Positions 52,762-61,690 of a DNA stretch of 64,000 nt are shown here, piece by piece. This stretch comes from Roseivivax jejudonensis (lineage in GTDB: Bacteria > Pseudomonadota > Alphaproteobacteria > Rhodobacterales > Rhodobacteraceae), in the NCBI RefSeq assembly GCF_900172265.1, contig NZ_FWFK01000008.1:124001-188000 (forward strand). Reading direction: 5' to 3'. The notes under the pieces were generated by a model that worked only from the letters and a program-made list of their open reading frames with translations, was not told the origin of the DNA and made no database searches. The position numbers and the translations under genes are program-made. Every line of letters begins with the position of its first letter. The stretch's first letter is position 1.

Positions 52762-53595
52762 ATGGCTTCTTTCGCGAAGTTCGCGGCGGTCGCGGCCGCC
52801 CTCGCCATCGCGACGCCGGCGATGGCGGAGTTCACCTTCAAGCGTGTCACGCCCCCCGCGGCCGGCACCAAGAAACGGATCACGGTCCAGGTCGCGCCGC
52901 GGGCCAACCCCGCGGTTCTGCCGCCGCCCGAACGGCGCGCGCCGGACGAATCCGACAAGACCACCGTGAGCACGGCAGCTGTCGCCCCGTCGCGGCCGGG
53001 TGCCGTCGGACGCTACGGCTGGTTCTGGGACGCGGTCGGCGCCGGGCTCGACGGGGCGGGACCGGGACGGCTCGAACCCGCGCTCTCGCAGCTCGCGCGT
53101 GCGCCGTCCGGAGAAACGGTCGCCACGCCTCGGCTGCAGGCGCTTCAGGACATGGCCCGCCGGCACGGACGCGACATCCTTGCCGCGACGATCGGCACGG
53201 AGGTGTCGCCGGCGCTCGCTCTGGCGGTCATGGCGGTCGAGTCGGGCGGACGCTCCGACGCGGTCAGCGGTGCGGGCGCACAGGGCCTCATGCAGCTGAT
53301 GCCGGCGACCGCCGAGCGTTTCGGCGTGAAGAACAGCTTCGATCCCGCGCAGAACATTCGCGGCGGGATCACGTTCCTCGACTTCCTGATGAAGAAGTTC
53401 GACGGAGACCCGATGCTGGTCCTCGCGGGCTACAACGCCGGCGAGAACTCGATCGCGCCGCATGATGGCGTGCCGCCCTATGCCGAGACGCGGGACTACG
53501 TGCCCAAGGTCCTCGCCGCGTTCGAGACGGCGCGCGGGCTGTGCCTGACGCCGCCGATGTTCCTGTCGGACGGTTGCGTCTTTCACGGCATGTAG
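52762..53595 (+). CDS. Lytic transglycosylase (SLT family), periplasmic
   Basis: 277 residues with a signal peptide (ASFAKFAAVAAALAIATPAMA). The SLT domain in the C-terminal half has the catalytic Glu in MAVESGGRSDAVSGAGAQGL, followed by MQLMPATAERFGV and VLAGYNAGENSI, all standard. It cleaves peptidoglycan between MurNAc and GlcNAc. Next to the Tad locus it may open the wall for the pilus, which is inference. The ATG at 52762 begins exactly at the signal peptide. Confidence 0.9.
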   Translation: MASFAKFAAVAAALAIATPAMAEFTFKRVTPPAAGTKKRITVQVAPRANPAVLPPPERRAPDESDKTTVSTAAVAPSRPGAVGRYGWFWDAVGAGLDGAGPGRLEPALSQLARAPSGETVATPRLQALQDMARRHGRDILAATIGTEVSPALALAVMAVESGGRSDAVSGAGAQGLMQLMPATAERFGVKNSFDPAQNIRGGITFLDFLMKKFDGDPMLVLAGYNAGENSIAPHDGVPPYAETRDYVPKVLAAFETARGLCLTPPMFLSDGCVFHGM

Positions 53596-53609
53596 GGCCG
53601 CGCCCGCAG

Positions 53610-55034
53610 TCAGCCGGCAGAGCGGAGCACCGCGCCGGGATTCATGATGCCCTCCGGATCCAGCGCCGACTTGATCGCGCGCATGGCGGCGAGCTTGGCC
53701 GGATCCTGGTACCGCTCGAGATCCGCGACCTTGGCACGCCCGATTCCGTGTTCGGCACTGATCGAGCCGCCCATTTCGTGCACGAGGTCGTGGATCACGC
53801 GGGACACCTCATCGCGCTGGTGCGCGTGATCGGCCGCCTTGCGACCGTCGGCCGGGAACACGTTGTAGTGCAGGTTGCCGTCGCCCACATGGCCGAAGCA
53901 GTTGATCCGGAACGTGTCGATCTGCGCCAGGCGGGCCGCGCCTGCGCCGATCACTTCCGGCAGAGCGCCGAGCGGGACCGAGATGTCGTGCGAGGCGACC
54001 GCGCCCACGGCCCGGTTCGCGTCCGGAATCCGTTCTCTGACCTGCCAGAACTCCCGCGCCTGCGTCTCGGAGCGGGCGATCAGGCCGTCGCTCACCAGCC
54101 CGGCCTCGTGCGCTTCGGCAAAGATCGATTCGAGCGTGTCGGCGGGATCGAGGCCGGCCGGAAGCCCCAGTTCGACGAGGACGCTCCACTCGGGCGGGGT
54201 GTCGAAGGGCTGTCGCAGGTCCGGCGCGGTCTCGGCGAGGAAGTCGTAGCCGGTCCGCGACATGATCTCGAACGCGCTGACCGCCTCTCCCACGCGCGCG
54301 CGGGCGCGCGACAGCAGATCGAGCGCGGCGGCGGGGCCGTCGACGACCATGAGCGCGGTGCCCGTCGCGGCGGGGATCGGGAAAAGCCGCAGGCTCGCGG
54401 CGGTGATGAGCCCGAGCGTGCCCTCGGCGCCCACGAGCAGGTTGCGAAGGTCGTAGCCGGTGTTGTCCTTCCGCAGCCGCCGCAGGCCGTGCCAGACCTC
54501 GCCCGACGGCAGCACGGCCTCGAGCCCGAGGCAGAGCTCTCGCGCGTTGCCGTAGCGCAGCACGTTCACGCCGCCGGCATTCGTCGCCAGGAGACCGCCG
54601 ATCCGCGCCGAGCCCTCGGAGGCGAGCGACAGCGCAAACAGCCGGTCGGCCTCTCGCGCGGCGCGCTGCACGTCGGCGAGAATCGCGCCGGCCTCCGCGA
54701 CGATGACGTTCTCGTCGGAATAGGTGGCGCGGATCGCGGTCATCCGCTCCATCGACACGAGCAGCGGCGCCGGCGCGTCTCCGGGCATCACCTGTCCGCC
54801 GACGAGGCCGGTGCCACCACCATAGGGAACGAGCGCGACACGCGCCCGGGCCGCCGCGCGCACGATGATCGCGGCCTCCTCCGCGGTCCGGGGCAGCGCC
54901 ACGCGCGCCGCGGCGCCGGGCCAGCGCCCGCGCGGCTCCTCGAGATAGCGCGGCGCGACCGGGCGGAGCGTGTCCGGCGGCAGCGCGTGCGACAACGCGT
55001 CGAGGAAGGCGGGATCGGCGGGCGCGAGGGTCAT
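53610..55034 (-). CDS. FAD-linked oxidase (D-2-hydroxyacid/D-lactate dehydrogenase type)
   Basis: 474 residues, GlcD/LDHD family. The PCMH-type FAD domain has VALVPYGGGTGLVGGQVMPG, GLLATNAGGVNVLRYGNARE and DNTGYDLRNLLVGAEGTLGL. The C-terminal domain has HVGDGNLHYNVFP and SISAEHGIGRAK, whose histidines bind the active-site metal in relatives. The substrate is probably a D-2-hydroxyacid such as D-lactate or D-2-hydroxyglutarate, but cannot be fixed. It converges with the transglycosylase gene. Confidence 0.88.
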   Translation of the reverse strand: MTLAPADPAFLDALSHALPPDTLRPVAPRYLEEPRGRWPGAAARVALPRTAEEAAIIVRAAARARVALVPYGGGTGLVGGQVMPGDAPAPLLVSMERMTAIRATYSDENVIVAEAGAILADVQRAAREADRLFALSLASEGSARIGGLLATNAGGVNVLRYGNARELCLGLEAVLPSGEVWHGLRRLRKDNTGYDLRNLLVGAEGTLGLITAASLRLFPIPAATGTALMVVDGPAAALDLLSRARARVGEAVSAFEIMSRTGYDFLAETAPDLRQPFDTPPEWSVLVELGLPAGLDPADTLESIFAEAHEAGLVSDGLIARSETQAREFWQVRERIPDANRAVGAVASHDISVPLGALPEVIGAGAARLAQIDTFRINCFGHVGDGNLHYNVFPADGRKAADHAHQRDEVSRVIHDLVHEMGGSISAEHGIGRAKVADLERYQDPAKLAAMRAIKSALDPEGIMNPGAVLRSAG

Positions 55035-55076
55035 GCGGGCTCCGGTGCGGCTCGGAGGCAGGTCTAACCGTCCGTC

Positions 55077-55200
55077 GCCACGATGCCAAACCCGTCGCGC
55101 GGGCGGCCGCCCGTGCCGGGGGCTCTGCCCCCGTCGCGCCCGTGGCGCGACTCCCCCGGGGTTTTCGGCAAGATGAAGGATCGGCGCGGCACGCGGGGAC
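55077..55200 (+). repeat. Composite hairpin-plus-tag intergenic element, copy 3
   Basis: Hairpins CGGGGGC/GCCCCCG (about 55117-55134) and GTCGCGCC/GGCGCGAC (about 55133-55151) are followed by the tag CTCCCCCGGGGTTTTCGGCA, then AGATGAAGGA (55151-55180). It has the same layout as copies 1 and 2, here between two minus-strand genes and therefore in the opposite orientation to them. Confidence 0.6.
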
Positions 55201-55212
55201 CGGCGCCGGCGC

Positions 55213-56046
55213 TCACTCGTCGGTCAGCCATTGCGGGTCGAGCACCATGACCGTGCGCCGCGAGGGCAGGGTGCGCAGCGACAGGTCGACCGTGGAGCGG
55301 CCGGTCCGGTCGATCGCCCAGATCTCGGACACGCCGTCGAGAAAATCCTCGAGCGCGTAGGGAGTGAACCAGTGCATCGGGATCACAACCGAGCTCTTGA
55401 GCCGTTCGACGACCCGGATCATCGCCTCGCGCGACATCGTGTAGCCGCCATCGACCGGGACCATCAGGACATCGGCGCGCCCGAGCGCGGCGTATTGTGC
55501 GTCGTTGGGTTCGTGGTGCAGGTGACCCAGATGCGCGATACACAGGCCCCCGGTCTCGAACACGAAGATCGAGTTTCCGTCCTCCTCGCGCCCGCCGTAC
55601 GAGGAACGGATGTCGGTCGAGACGTTGCGCACGAGCATCTCGCCCAGTTCGAGGTAATGATCGACGCCGGCGCCGTGCTCCTCGCCCCAGCCGCGCAGGA
55701 CATGCGGGATCGCCGGGTCGGGGTTCGGTGTCCAGTGCGAGGAATGCGCATGGTTCATGGTGACGACGTCGGGGATCATCGTCGTGTTGCCGATGAAGCC
55801 GGTATAGTCCGTGACCGCGTTCACCCCGTCGGCCGTGCGGATCAGGAAGGAGGCGTGTGCGATGTAGCGGATGCGCACGCCGTAATCCTCGATCGGCGCC
55901 TGCCAGCTCGCCCTGTGCACGTGGTCGATCCCGGGATCTGCCTCGGCGATGGCGATGCAGTGGCTGGGTCGCCGCGCCTCCTGCGCCGCCGTCGGCGGCG
56001 GCGCGAAAAGGGCGAGCGCGAGAACGAGGATCAGGGATCGGATCAT
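55213..56046 (-). CDS. Secreted metallo-beta-lactamase-fold hydrolase
   Basis: 277 residues with a signal peptide (IRSLILVLALALFAPPPTAA). The MBL-type metal motif reads HAHSSH at 99-104, with Ser where HxHxDH has Asp. Later histidines lie in HLGHLHHEPND and PMHWFTPYAL, resembling the UlaG/YcbL-type lactonase-like branch. One metal site may therefore be altered. Substrate is unknown. Translation starts right at the signal peptide. Confidence 0.8.
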   Translation of the reverse strand: MIRSLILVLALALFAPPPTAAQEARRPSHCIAIAEADPGIDHVHRASWQAPIEDYGVRIRYIAHASFLIRTADGVNAVTDYTGFIGNTTMIPDVVTMNHAHSSHWTPNPDPAIPHVLRGWGEEHGAGVDHYLELGEMLVRNVSTDIRSSYGGREEDGNSIFVFETGGLCIAHLGHLHHEPNDAQYAALGRADVLMVPVDGGYTMSREAMIRVVERLKSSVVIPMHWFTPYALEDFLDGVSEIWAIDRTGRSTVDLSLRTLPSRRTVMVLDPQWLTDE

Positions 56047-56136
56047 GCGGGCCTCCGGCTATGCCCGGACGCTAGCAACCGTGTGACGCGTGGGCCTCAT
56101 CACAAGCGCGTGCGCGCAGCGGCGCCACAGGCCCGA

Positions 56137-56721
56137 TCAGCCGACCTGCGTGCGGCCGCGCCGGTCCATCCGGAGCGCGGCGTAGAGAACATGCGTGCGC
56201 CAGCGGCCGTTGATCTGCAGGTAGCTCTGCGCGACGCCTTCGTACTTGAACCCCGAGCGTTCGAGCAGACCGCGCGAGGCCACGTTCTCGGGCAGGCAGG
56301 CGGCCTCCACGCGGGAGATGTCCATCCGTTCGAAGGCCTGGTGGACCATCGCGCCGATCGCCTCGCGCATGTAGCCCTGGCGTGCGAAGGGCTGGCCGAT
56401 CCAGTAGCCGAGCGTCGCCGACTGCGCCGGGCCGCGGCGGATGTTGTCGAGAGTGATGGCGCCGAGCAGGCAGTCGTCGGCGCGGCGGATCAGGAAGACG
56501 GGCACGGCGGTGCCGCCGGCGATCGAGCGCCCGGCCCAGTAGACGCGGTTGGTGAAGGCCTTGCGGCTGAGGTGATCGCCGGCCCAAGTGGGCTCCCACG
56601 GCTTGAGGAACTCCGCGCTCTCGGCGCGCAGCCGCGACCACGGCGTGAAATCGGCATGCGCCGGCGGACGCAGGGTGAGACGCTCGGTCTCGATCCGGAA
56701 CCGCCGTCGCAATCCGATCAT
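56137..56721 (-). CDS. GNAT acetyltransferase, RimJ/RimL-like
   Basis: 194 residues. RIETERLTLRPPAHADFTPW at the N-terminus and LGYWIGQPFARQGYMREAIG, then ASRGLLERSGFKYEGVAQSY, form the acetyl-CoA-binding GNAT fold of the ribosomal-protein N-acetyltransferase group. The real acceptor is unknown. The ATG at 56721 overlaps the stop of the M16 peptidase by one base (TGATG), so it is co-translated with surf1-thrC-M16. Confidence 0.9.
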   Translation of the reverse strand: MIGLRRRFRIETERLTLRPPAHADFTPWSRLRAESAEFLKPWEPTWAGDHLSRKAFTNRVYWAGRSIAGGTAVPVFLIRRADDCLLGAITLDNIRRGPAQSATLGYWIGQPFARQGYMREAIGAMVHQAFERMDISRVEAACLPENVASRGLLERSGFKYEGVAQSYLQINGRWRTHVLYAALRMDRRGRTQVG

Positions 56722-57983
56722 CAAGCGGCCCGACGCGCGGTGAGGCTGGCGAAATCGGGCGCGCCCGAGACCGGGCCGTAAAGCGCCATCGCCGCCGGGG
56801 CGGCGCTTGCCTGCGCCTCGGCGAAGGCGCGCACGTCGGCATCGGTCACGGCATCGAGCCGCGCGACCGTGTCCTCGATCGAGGGCACCTTGCCCCAGAT
56901 CTGGATCATCCGCGCGGCGCGCTCGGCCCGGGCCGAGGGGCTTTCGAGCCCCATCAAGAGGCCGGCCTTCATCTGCGCGCGGGCGCGCGCGATCTCGTCG
57001 GCGCCGAGGTCGTCGGCGGCGCGCTTCATCTCGTCGATGGTGATCGACGTCAACTCGCCGATCTCCTCGGCGGAGGTGCCGGCATAGATCGTGGTGGTGC
57101 CGGTATCGGCATAGGCGCCGGACTGGGCGAAGATCGTGTAGCACAGGCCGCGGGTCTCGCGGATTTCCTGGAACAGGCGCGACGACATGCCACCGCCGAG
57201 CGCCGTCGAGTAGATCTGCGCGGTGTAGAAATCCGGCGCGCGGTAGCCCGGCGCTTCGAAGGCAAGCGCGAGATGCGCCTGTTCGAGCCGCTTCTCGCGG
57301 CGGACCTCGCCGCCGCGGAAGGTCGCGGGCAGCGCCTCGGCATGGCCGCGCGGGCGCATGTCGCCGAAGAGCGCCTCGGCCTGCGCGACGAGGCGGTCGT
57401 AATCGACCGCTCCGGCCGCCGACAGGATCAGCTGGTCCGGGCCGTAATGCTCCTCGACAAACGCGGCGAGATCGGTGCGGCCGAAGCCCCCGACGCGGCC
57501 CGCCTCGCCGAGGATGGCGCGGCCGATCGGCTGCTCGGGATAGCAGGTCTCCTGCAGCCAGTCGAAGATGATGTCGTCGGGCGTGTCGAGCGCCTGGCCG
57601 ATCTCCTGCAGGATCACGTGGCGCTCGGTCTCGATCTCCCGCTCGTCGAAGAGCGGGTTGCGCAGGATGTCGGCGATGACCTCGAGCGCGAGGCCGGTAT
57701 CGGCCTCCAGCACGCGCGCGTAGTAGGCGGTGACTTCTCGGCTCGTGTAGGCGTTGATGTAGCCGCCCACATCCTCGATCTCTTCGGCGATGCGGAGCGC
57801 CGAGCGGGTCGCCGTGCCCTTGAAGGCCATGTGCTCCAGGAAATGCGCCACGCCGTTCTGCTCGGGGCGCTCGTGGCGGCCGCCGGCGGACACCCAGATG
57901 CCGAGTGCCGCGGATTTCAGGCCGGGCATGTGTTCGGTGACGACGCGGAAGCCGTTCGGAAGGGTCGCGGTCTGTACGGTCAA
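56721..57983 (-). CDS. M16 family zinc peptidase (processing-peptidase-like)
   Basis: 420 residues. The inverted zinc motif HFLEH (HxxEH, 47-51) and a downstream acidic region (ETERHVILQEI) mark an active M16B peptidase. The C-terminal half (GGGMSSRLFQEIRETRGLCY) is also typical, close to mitochondrial processing peptidase beta. The start is a TTG at 57983 that overlaps the thrC stop (TTGA), with AGGAG about ten bases upstream. No ATG fits, and homologues begin at this residue. The surf1-thrC-M16-GNAT order is common in Rhodobacteraceae. Confidence 0.93.
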   Translation of the reverse strand: MTVQTATLPNGFRVVTEHMPGLKSAALGIWVSAGGRHERPEQNGVAHFLEHMAFKGTATRSALRIAEEIEDVGGYINAYTSREVTAYYARVLEADTGLALEVIADILRNPLFDEREIETERHVILQEIGQALDTPDDIIFDWLQETCYPEQPIGRAILGEAGRVGGFGRTDLAAFVEEHYGPDQLILSAAGAVDYDRLVAQAEALFGDMRPRGHAEALPATFRGGEVRREKRLEQAHLALAFEAPGYRAPDFYTAQIYSTALGGGMSSRLFQEIRETRGLCYTIFAQSGAYADTGTTTIYAGTSAEEIGELTSITIDEMKRAADDLGADEIARARAQMKAGLLMGLESPSARAERAARMIQIWGKVPSIEDTVARLDAVTDADVRAFAEAQASAAPAAMALYGPVSGAPDFASLTARRAA

Positions 57984-59371
57984 GTGCGGATACGCTCCTG
58001 AATCAGTGTCTCGAGGGCGGCGAGGTCGTTGGGTGCGCGGGTGATGCGCTCCTCGCGGTCGAACAGGTCGGCCATGCGCTCTGGCAGGGCCGGGCGAACG
58101 CCGGTCGCGGCCTCGACCGCGTCCGGGAACTTCGCCGGATGGGCTGTGGCCAGCGTGACCATCGGCACGGCGGGATCGCGGATGTCCTCGGCGACCTTCA
58201 CGCCGACGGCGGAATGAGGGCAGAGAAGCTCGCCCATCGTGGCGTGGGCGCGGGCGATCCACTCGGAGGTCTCCGCCTCGGAGGCGCGGCCCGAGTCGAA
58301 ATGCTCGCGCAGCGCCTGCAATGCGCCCTGGCTCACGTGGAAGCCGCCGCCGGACTTCAGCTCGTCCATCAGCTGGCCCACCGCCGCGCCGTCACGGTCG
58401 TAGGCATCGAAGAGCGCGCGCTCGAAGTTGGAGCTGACCTGAATGTCCATGGACGGCGAGATCGACGGTGCCACGGCATCGGTGCGGTAGTCACCCGAGG
58501 ACATCGCGCGGTGAAGGATGTCGTTCTGGTTCGTGGCGATCACCAGCCGGTCGATCGGCAGGCCCATGCGCTTGGCGATGTAGCCGGCGAAGATGTCGCC
58601 GAAATTGCCCGTGGGCACGGTGAAGCTGACGGCCCGGTCGGGCGCGCCGAGCGATACCGCGGCGGAGAAATAGTAGACCACCTGCGCCAGCACGCGCGCC
58701 CAGTTGATCGAGTTCACGCCGGCGAGGCGCACGCCGTCGCGGAACGCGAAATCGTTGAACATGTCCTTCAGACGCGCCTGCGCGTCGTCGAAATGCCCGT
58801 CGATGGCCACCGCGTGCACGTTCGCCTCGGCCGGCGTGGTCATCTGACGGCGCTGGACCTCGGAGACGCGGCCATGCGGGTAGAGGATGAAGACGTCCGC
58901 TGCATCGAGACCGCGGAACGCCTCGATCGCCGCGCTTCCGGTGTCGCCCGAGGTTGCTCCGACGATGGTCACGCGCTCGCCGCGCCGGGTCAGCGCCTCC
59001 TCGAAGAGCTGTCCGATCAGCTGCATCGCGAAGTCCTTGAACGCGAGCGTCGGCCCGTGGAACAGCTCGAGCAGGAAGTGCCCGGGCGCGAGCTGGACGA
59101 GCGGCGCGCGCGCGCCGTGGCCGAACCCGGCATAGGCCTTCTCGATCAACTCGCCGAACGTGTCGTCGGAGAACGTGTCGCCGACGAAGGGCCGCATCAC
59201 CCGAAAGGCAGTGTCCTCATAGCTCGCGCCGTGCAGGGCGCGAATGTCGGCGGCGGACATCTGAGGCACCGTTTCGGGGACATAGAGCCCGCCGTCGCGC
59301 GCGAGCCCGGAGAGCATCGCCGCCTCGAAATCCAGCACCGGGGCCGTGCCGCGGGTCGAGACATAGTTCAT
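57980..59371 (-). CDS. thrC: Threonine synthase
   Basis: A PLP enzyme of 463 residues converting O-phosphohomoserine to threonine. The PLP lysine is Lys112 in GPTLAFKDFAMQ. VGATSGDTGSAAIEAFRGLD and FTVPTGNFGDIFAGYIAKRM bind phosphate and cofactor. The N-terminus MNYVSTRGTAP is typical of the long (class I/fungal-like) form. It is coupled at both ends by ATGA/TTGA overlaps with the SURF1 and M16 genes. Confidence 0.96.
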   Translation of the reverse strand: MNYVSTRGTAPVLDFEAAMLSGLARDGGLYVPETVPQMSAADIRALHGASYEDTAFRVMRPFVGDTFSDDTFGELIEKAYAGFGHGARAPLVQLAPGHFLLELFHGPTLAFKDFAMQLIGQLFEEALTRRGERVTIVGATSGDTGSAAIEAFRGLDAADVFILYPHGRVSEVQRRQMTTPAEANVHAVAIDGHFDDAQARLKDMFNDFAFRDGVRLAGVNSINWARVLAQVVYYFSAAVSLGAPDRAVSFTVPTGNFGDIFAGYIAKRMGLPIDRLVIATNQNDILHRAMSSGDYRTDAVAPSISPSMDIQVSSNFERALFDAYDRDGAAVGQLMDELKSGGGFHVSQGALQALREHFDSGRASEAETSEWIARAHATMGELLCPHSAVGVKVAEDIRDPAVPMVTLATAHPAKFPDAVEAATGVRPALPERMADLFDREERITRAPNDLAALETLIQERIRT

Positions 59372-60060
59372 CGCAGAGGTTCCTCGGACTGCCGGGCGAA
59401 GGTATCGCGGCGGATCCAGATCACGGTCATGCCGATCCAGATTGCGGCCAGCGAAAACCAGGTGATGGCGTATTGCAGGTGGTCGTTCGGGATACCGGCG
59501 GTCGACACCGGCAGCGGCTGGATGCCGGGCGTCGCCGGCGTTTCGGACCGTACCACCACGAGCACCGGATCGGTATCGAGCGTGTCGGCCAGGGCCGCGA
59601 TGTCCCGCGCGAACCAGGTGTTGCCGCCCATGTCGTTCTCTGGCGTCGACGGATTGCGGTCATCGGGCCAGTGCAGGTTGCCGCGGAGCGCGGTCTCTCC
59701 GATCCGGCGCGGCGCGTCCTTCTCGGTCACCGGCACGAAGCCGCGATCGACGAGGACGCGGCGGCCGTCCTCCGTCGCGAATGGCGCGATGACGCGGTAG
59801 CCGGCCCCCTGCCGTTTCTGGCTGACCAGCACGTGCACCTCGCCGGGGCCGATCGAGCCGTCGAGAGTCACCGGTGCGTACAGATGGGCCTCCGGGTCGG
59901 GATCGGCCGGCAACGCGATCGGATCGCCGCCGATCGTGCTCTCGATCTCGCGCAGGATGCCCTGCTTCCACTCGAGCCGCTGCACCTGCCACACCCCGAG
60001 CGCAACGAGGATGGCGGCGCCGACGAGGCCGATCAGAATAGGAGCAGCTAGGCGTTTCAC
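59368..60060 (-). CDS. SURF1-family cytochrome oxidase assembly protein
   Basis: 230 residues from a GTG at 60060 (an in-frame ATG lies at 60087). Two transmembrane helices, near residues 5-24 and 200-220, flank a periplasmic domain (LGVWQVQRLEWKQGILREIE; VLVDRGFVPVTEKDAP). SURF1/Shy1 proteins help insert heme a into subunit I of aa3 oxidase. The cox genes are not in the window. It is followed by thrC with an ATGA overlap. Confidence 0.9.
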   Translation of the reverse strand: MKRLAAPILIGLVGAAILVALGVWQVQRLEWKQGILREIESTIGGDPIALPADPDPEAHLYAPVTLDGSIGPGEVHVLVSQKRQGAGYRVIAPFATEDGRRVLVDRGFVPVTEKDAPRRIGETALRGNLHWPDDRNPSTPENDMGGNTWFARDIAALADTLDTDPVLVVVRSETPATPGIQPLPVSTAGIPNDHLQYAITWFSLAAIWIGMTVIWIRRDTFARQSEEPLR

Positions 60061-60315
60061 GGGGCAGTCGCGTCCGGTCCGTGGCAAGTCGCCCCGTGCC
60101 GGGGGCAGCCCGGACTTACTCCCCGCGCAGGGGAAGGTTCAACCGCAATCGCGCGCGCAACGACGCCCGGGGCGATCCGTCGCTCCGGTGGTGGCCGCGG
60201 TCGCGTTTCCGAAGGACGAACAACCGGGTTCCAAAACCGGTCCAATGGTGGCCAAATTTGAACCACAAACGGGGGCTAGTCCGGACTGCAACGAAGACAC
60301 GCCCGGAGTCCGGTC

Positions 60316-61284
60316 ATGCACCTGTCCATCGTCGTTCCCTGCATGAACGAGGAAGCCTCGATTCCCGCGCTCGTCGAGCGGTTGTCGCAGGTCGTGGCGC
60401 CGTGGCGGACCCAGGCCGAAATCATCCTGGTCGATGACGGCTCAACCGATGCCACGTGGGAGGAGATCGAGCGCGCCCGCGCCACTTGTCCGAACCTCGT
60501 CGGACTGCGCCTGTCGGCCAATCGCGGGCACCAGGTCGCGCTGACGGCCGGGCTGGAGGCGGCCCGGGGCGAGCGGATCTTCATGCTCGACGCCGATCTT
60601 CAGGACCCGCCCGAGCTCTTGCCCGACATGATGTCGATGATGGATCGCGGCTATGACGTAGTCTATGGCCAGCGTGCCCGCCGCGAGGGCGAGACCGCGT
60701 TCAAGCGAGCGACGGCCCACGTGTTCTACCGTGCGCTGAATGCCATGTCGGACGTCGACATCCCGCGCGACACCGGCGATTTCCGCCTTGTCAGCCGCCG
60801 GGCCCTCGACGCGGTGCTGGCGATGCCCGAGCGCGCCCGCTTCGTGCGCGGGATGTTCGCCTGGGCCGGCTTCCGGCAGATCGGCCTCGCCTACACCCGT
60901 TCCGCGCGCGAAGCCGGCGAGACCAAGTACCCCCTGCGCAAGATGGTGCGGCTCGCGACCGACGCGATGACCGCCTTCTCGACCAAGCCCCTGCGGCTCG
61001 CCACCCGGCTGTCGTTTCTCAGCCTCGCGGTCGCGGGGCTGATGATGGTCTACGTCCTCTATTCGCTGGTCGTCTACCAGACCGCGCCGGGCTGGGCCTC
61101 GATCGTGCTGGCGATCGCCGCGTTCTCGGGGGTGCAGCTTCTGACCCTCGGCATTCTCGGGGAGTATGTCGGGCGCCTCTACCTCGAGGCCAAGGGCCGC
61201 CCGCTGTACTTCGTCGACGAGGACACGCGCGCCGGTGCGGAGCGCGCCGCGGCCGATCTCGTTCCGTTGCGCCAGCGGGCCTGA
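60316..61284 (+). CDS. gtrB: Polyprenyl-phosphate glycosyltransferase (GtrB/DPM1-like)
   Basis: 322 residues, GT2 family. SIVVPCMNEEASIPALVERL, IILVDDGSTDATW and FMLDADLQDPPELLPDMM carry the nucleotide-sugar-binding aspartates. Two C-terminal transmembrane helices (about 235-260 and 265-295) match GtrB, which puts glucose on undecaprenyl phosphate. GGAG precedes the ATG at 60316. It heads a four-gene coupled cluster. Confidence 0.93.
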   Translation: MHLSIVVPCMNEEASIPALVERLSQVVAPWRTQAEIILVDDGSTDATWEEIERARATCPNLVGLRLSANRGHQVALTAGLEAARGERIFMLDADLQDPPELLPDMMSMMDRGYDVVYGQRARREGETAFKRATAHVFYRALNAMSDVDIPRDTGDFRLVSRRALDAVLAMPERARFVRGMFAWAGFRQIGLAYTRSAREAGETKYPLRKMVRLATDAMTAFSTKPLRLATRLSFLSLAVAGLMMVYVLYSLVVYQTAPGWASIVLAIAAFSGVQLLTLGILGEYVGRLYLEAKGRPLYFVDEDTRAGAERAAADLVPLRQRA

Positions 61285-61288
61285 TCCG

Positions 61289-61690
61289 ATGCCGCGAACG
61301 GCTCGCCTCCTGCGCTTCGGGATCGTCGGCGCCGGCGTCGCGGCGCTCTACGTACTGCTCTACGTCGCGTTCCTCCGCGCCGGCATTCCGCAGGGCGTCG
61401 CCAACGTCGCGGCGTTCCTGATCGCCGTCGCGGTGCAATATGCCGGCCAGGGGGCCTTCACCTTCGGGCGTCCGCTCGCCGATCCCGCGCAGGCGCTGCG
61501 CTTTGCGGTGATGATCGGGCTCGGCCTTTTGACGTCCGCCGTCGTCACCGGCGCGATCGGCCCCGCCGCGGGCCTGCCGGATTGGGCGTCTGCCGCCCTC
61601 GTCGCAGTCGTGCTGCCGCTGCAGAACTTCGTCCTCATGTCGCTCTGGGTCTTCACCGGGGGCGCGCAGCTCAGGGATCACACGCAATGA
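61289..61690 (+). CDS. gtrA: GtrA-like flippase family protein
   Basis: 133 residues with four transmembrane helices (FGIVGAGVAALYVLLYVAFL; GVANVAAFLIAVAVQYAGQG; RFAVMIGLGLLTSAVVTGAI; LVAVVLPLQNFVLMSLWVF), the GtrA domain. GtrA is thought to flip the polyprenyl-linked sugar made by GtrB to the periplasm. It starts four bases after gtrB and overlaps the methyltransferase gene by ATGA. Confidence 0.92.
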   Translation: MPRTARLLRFGIVGAGVAALYVLLYVAFLRAGIPQGVANVAAFLIAVAVQYAGQGAFTFGRPLADPAQALRFAVMIGLGLLTSAVVTGAIGPAAGLPDWASAALVAVVLPLQNFVLMSLWVFTGGAQLRDHTQ

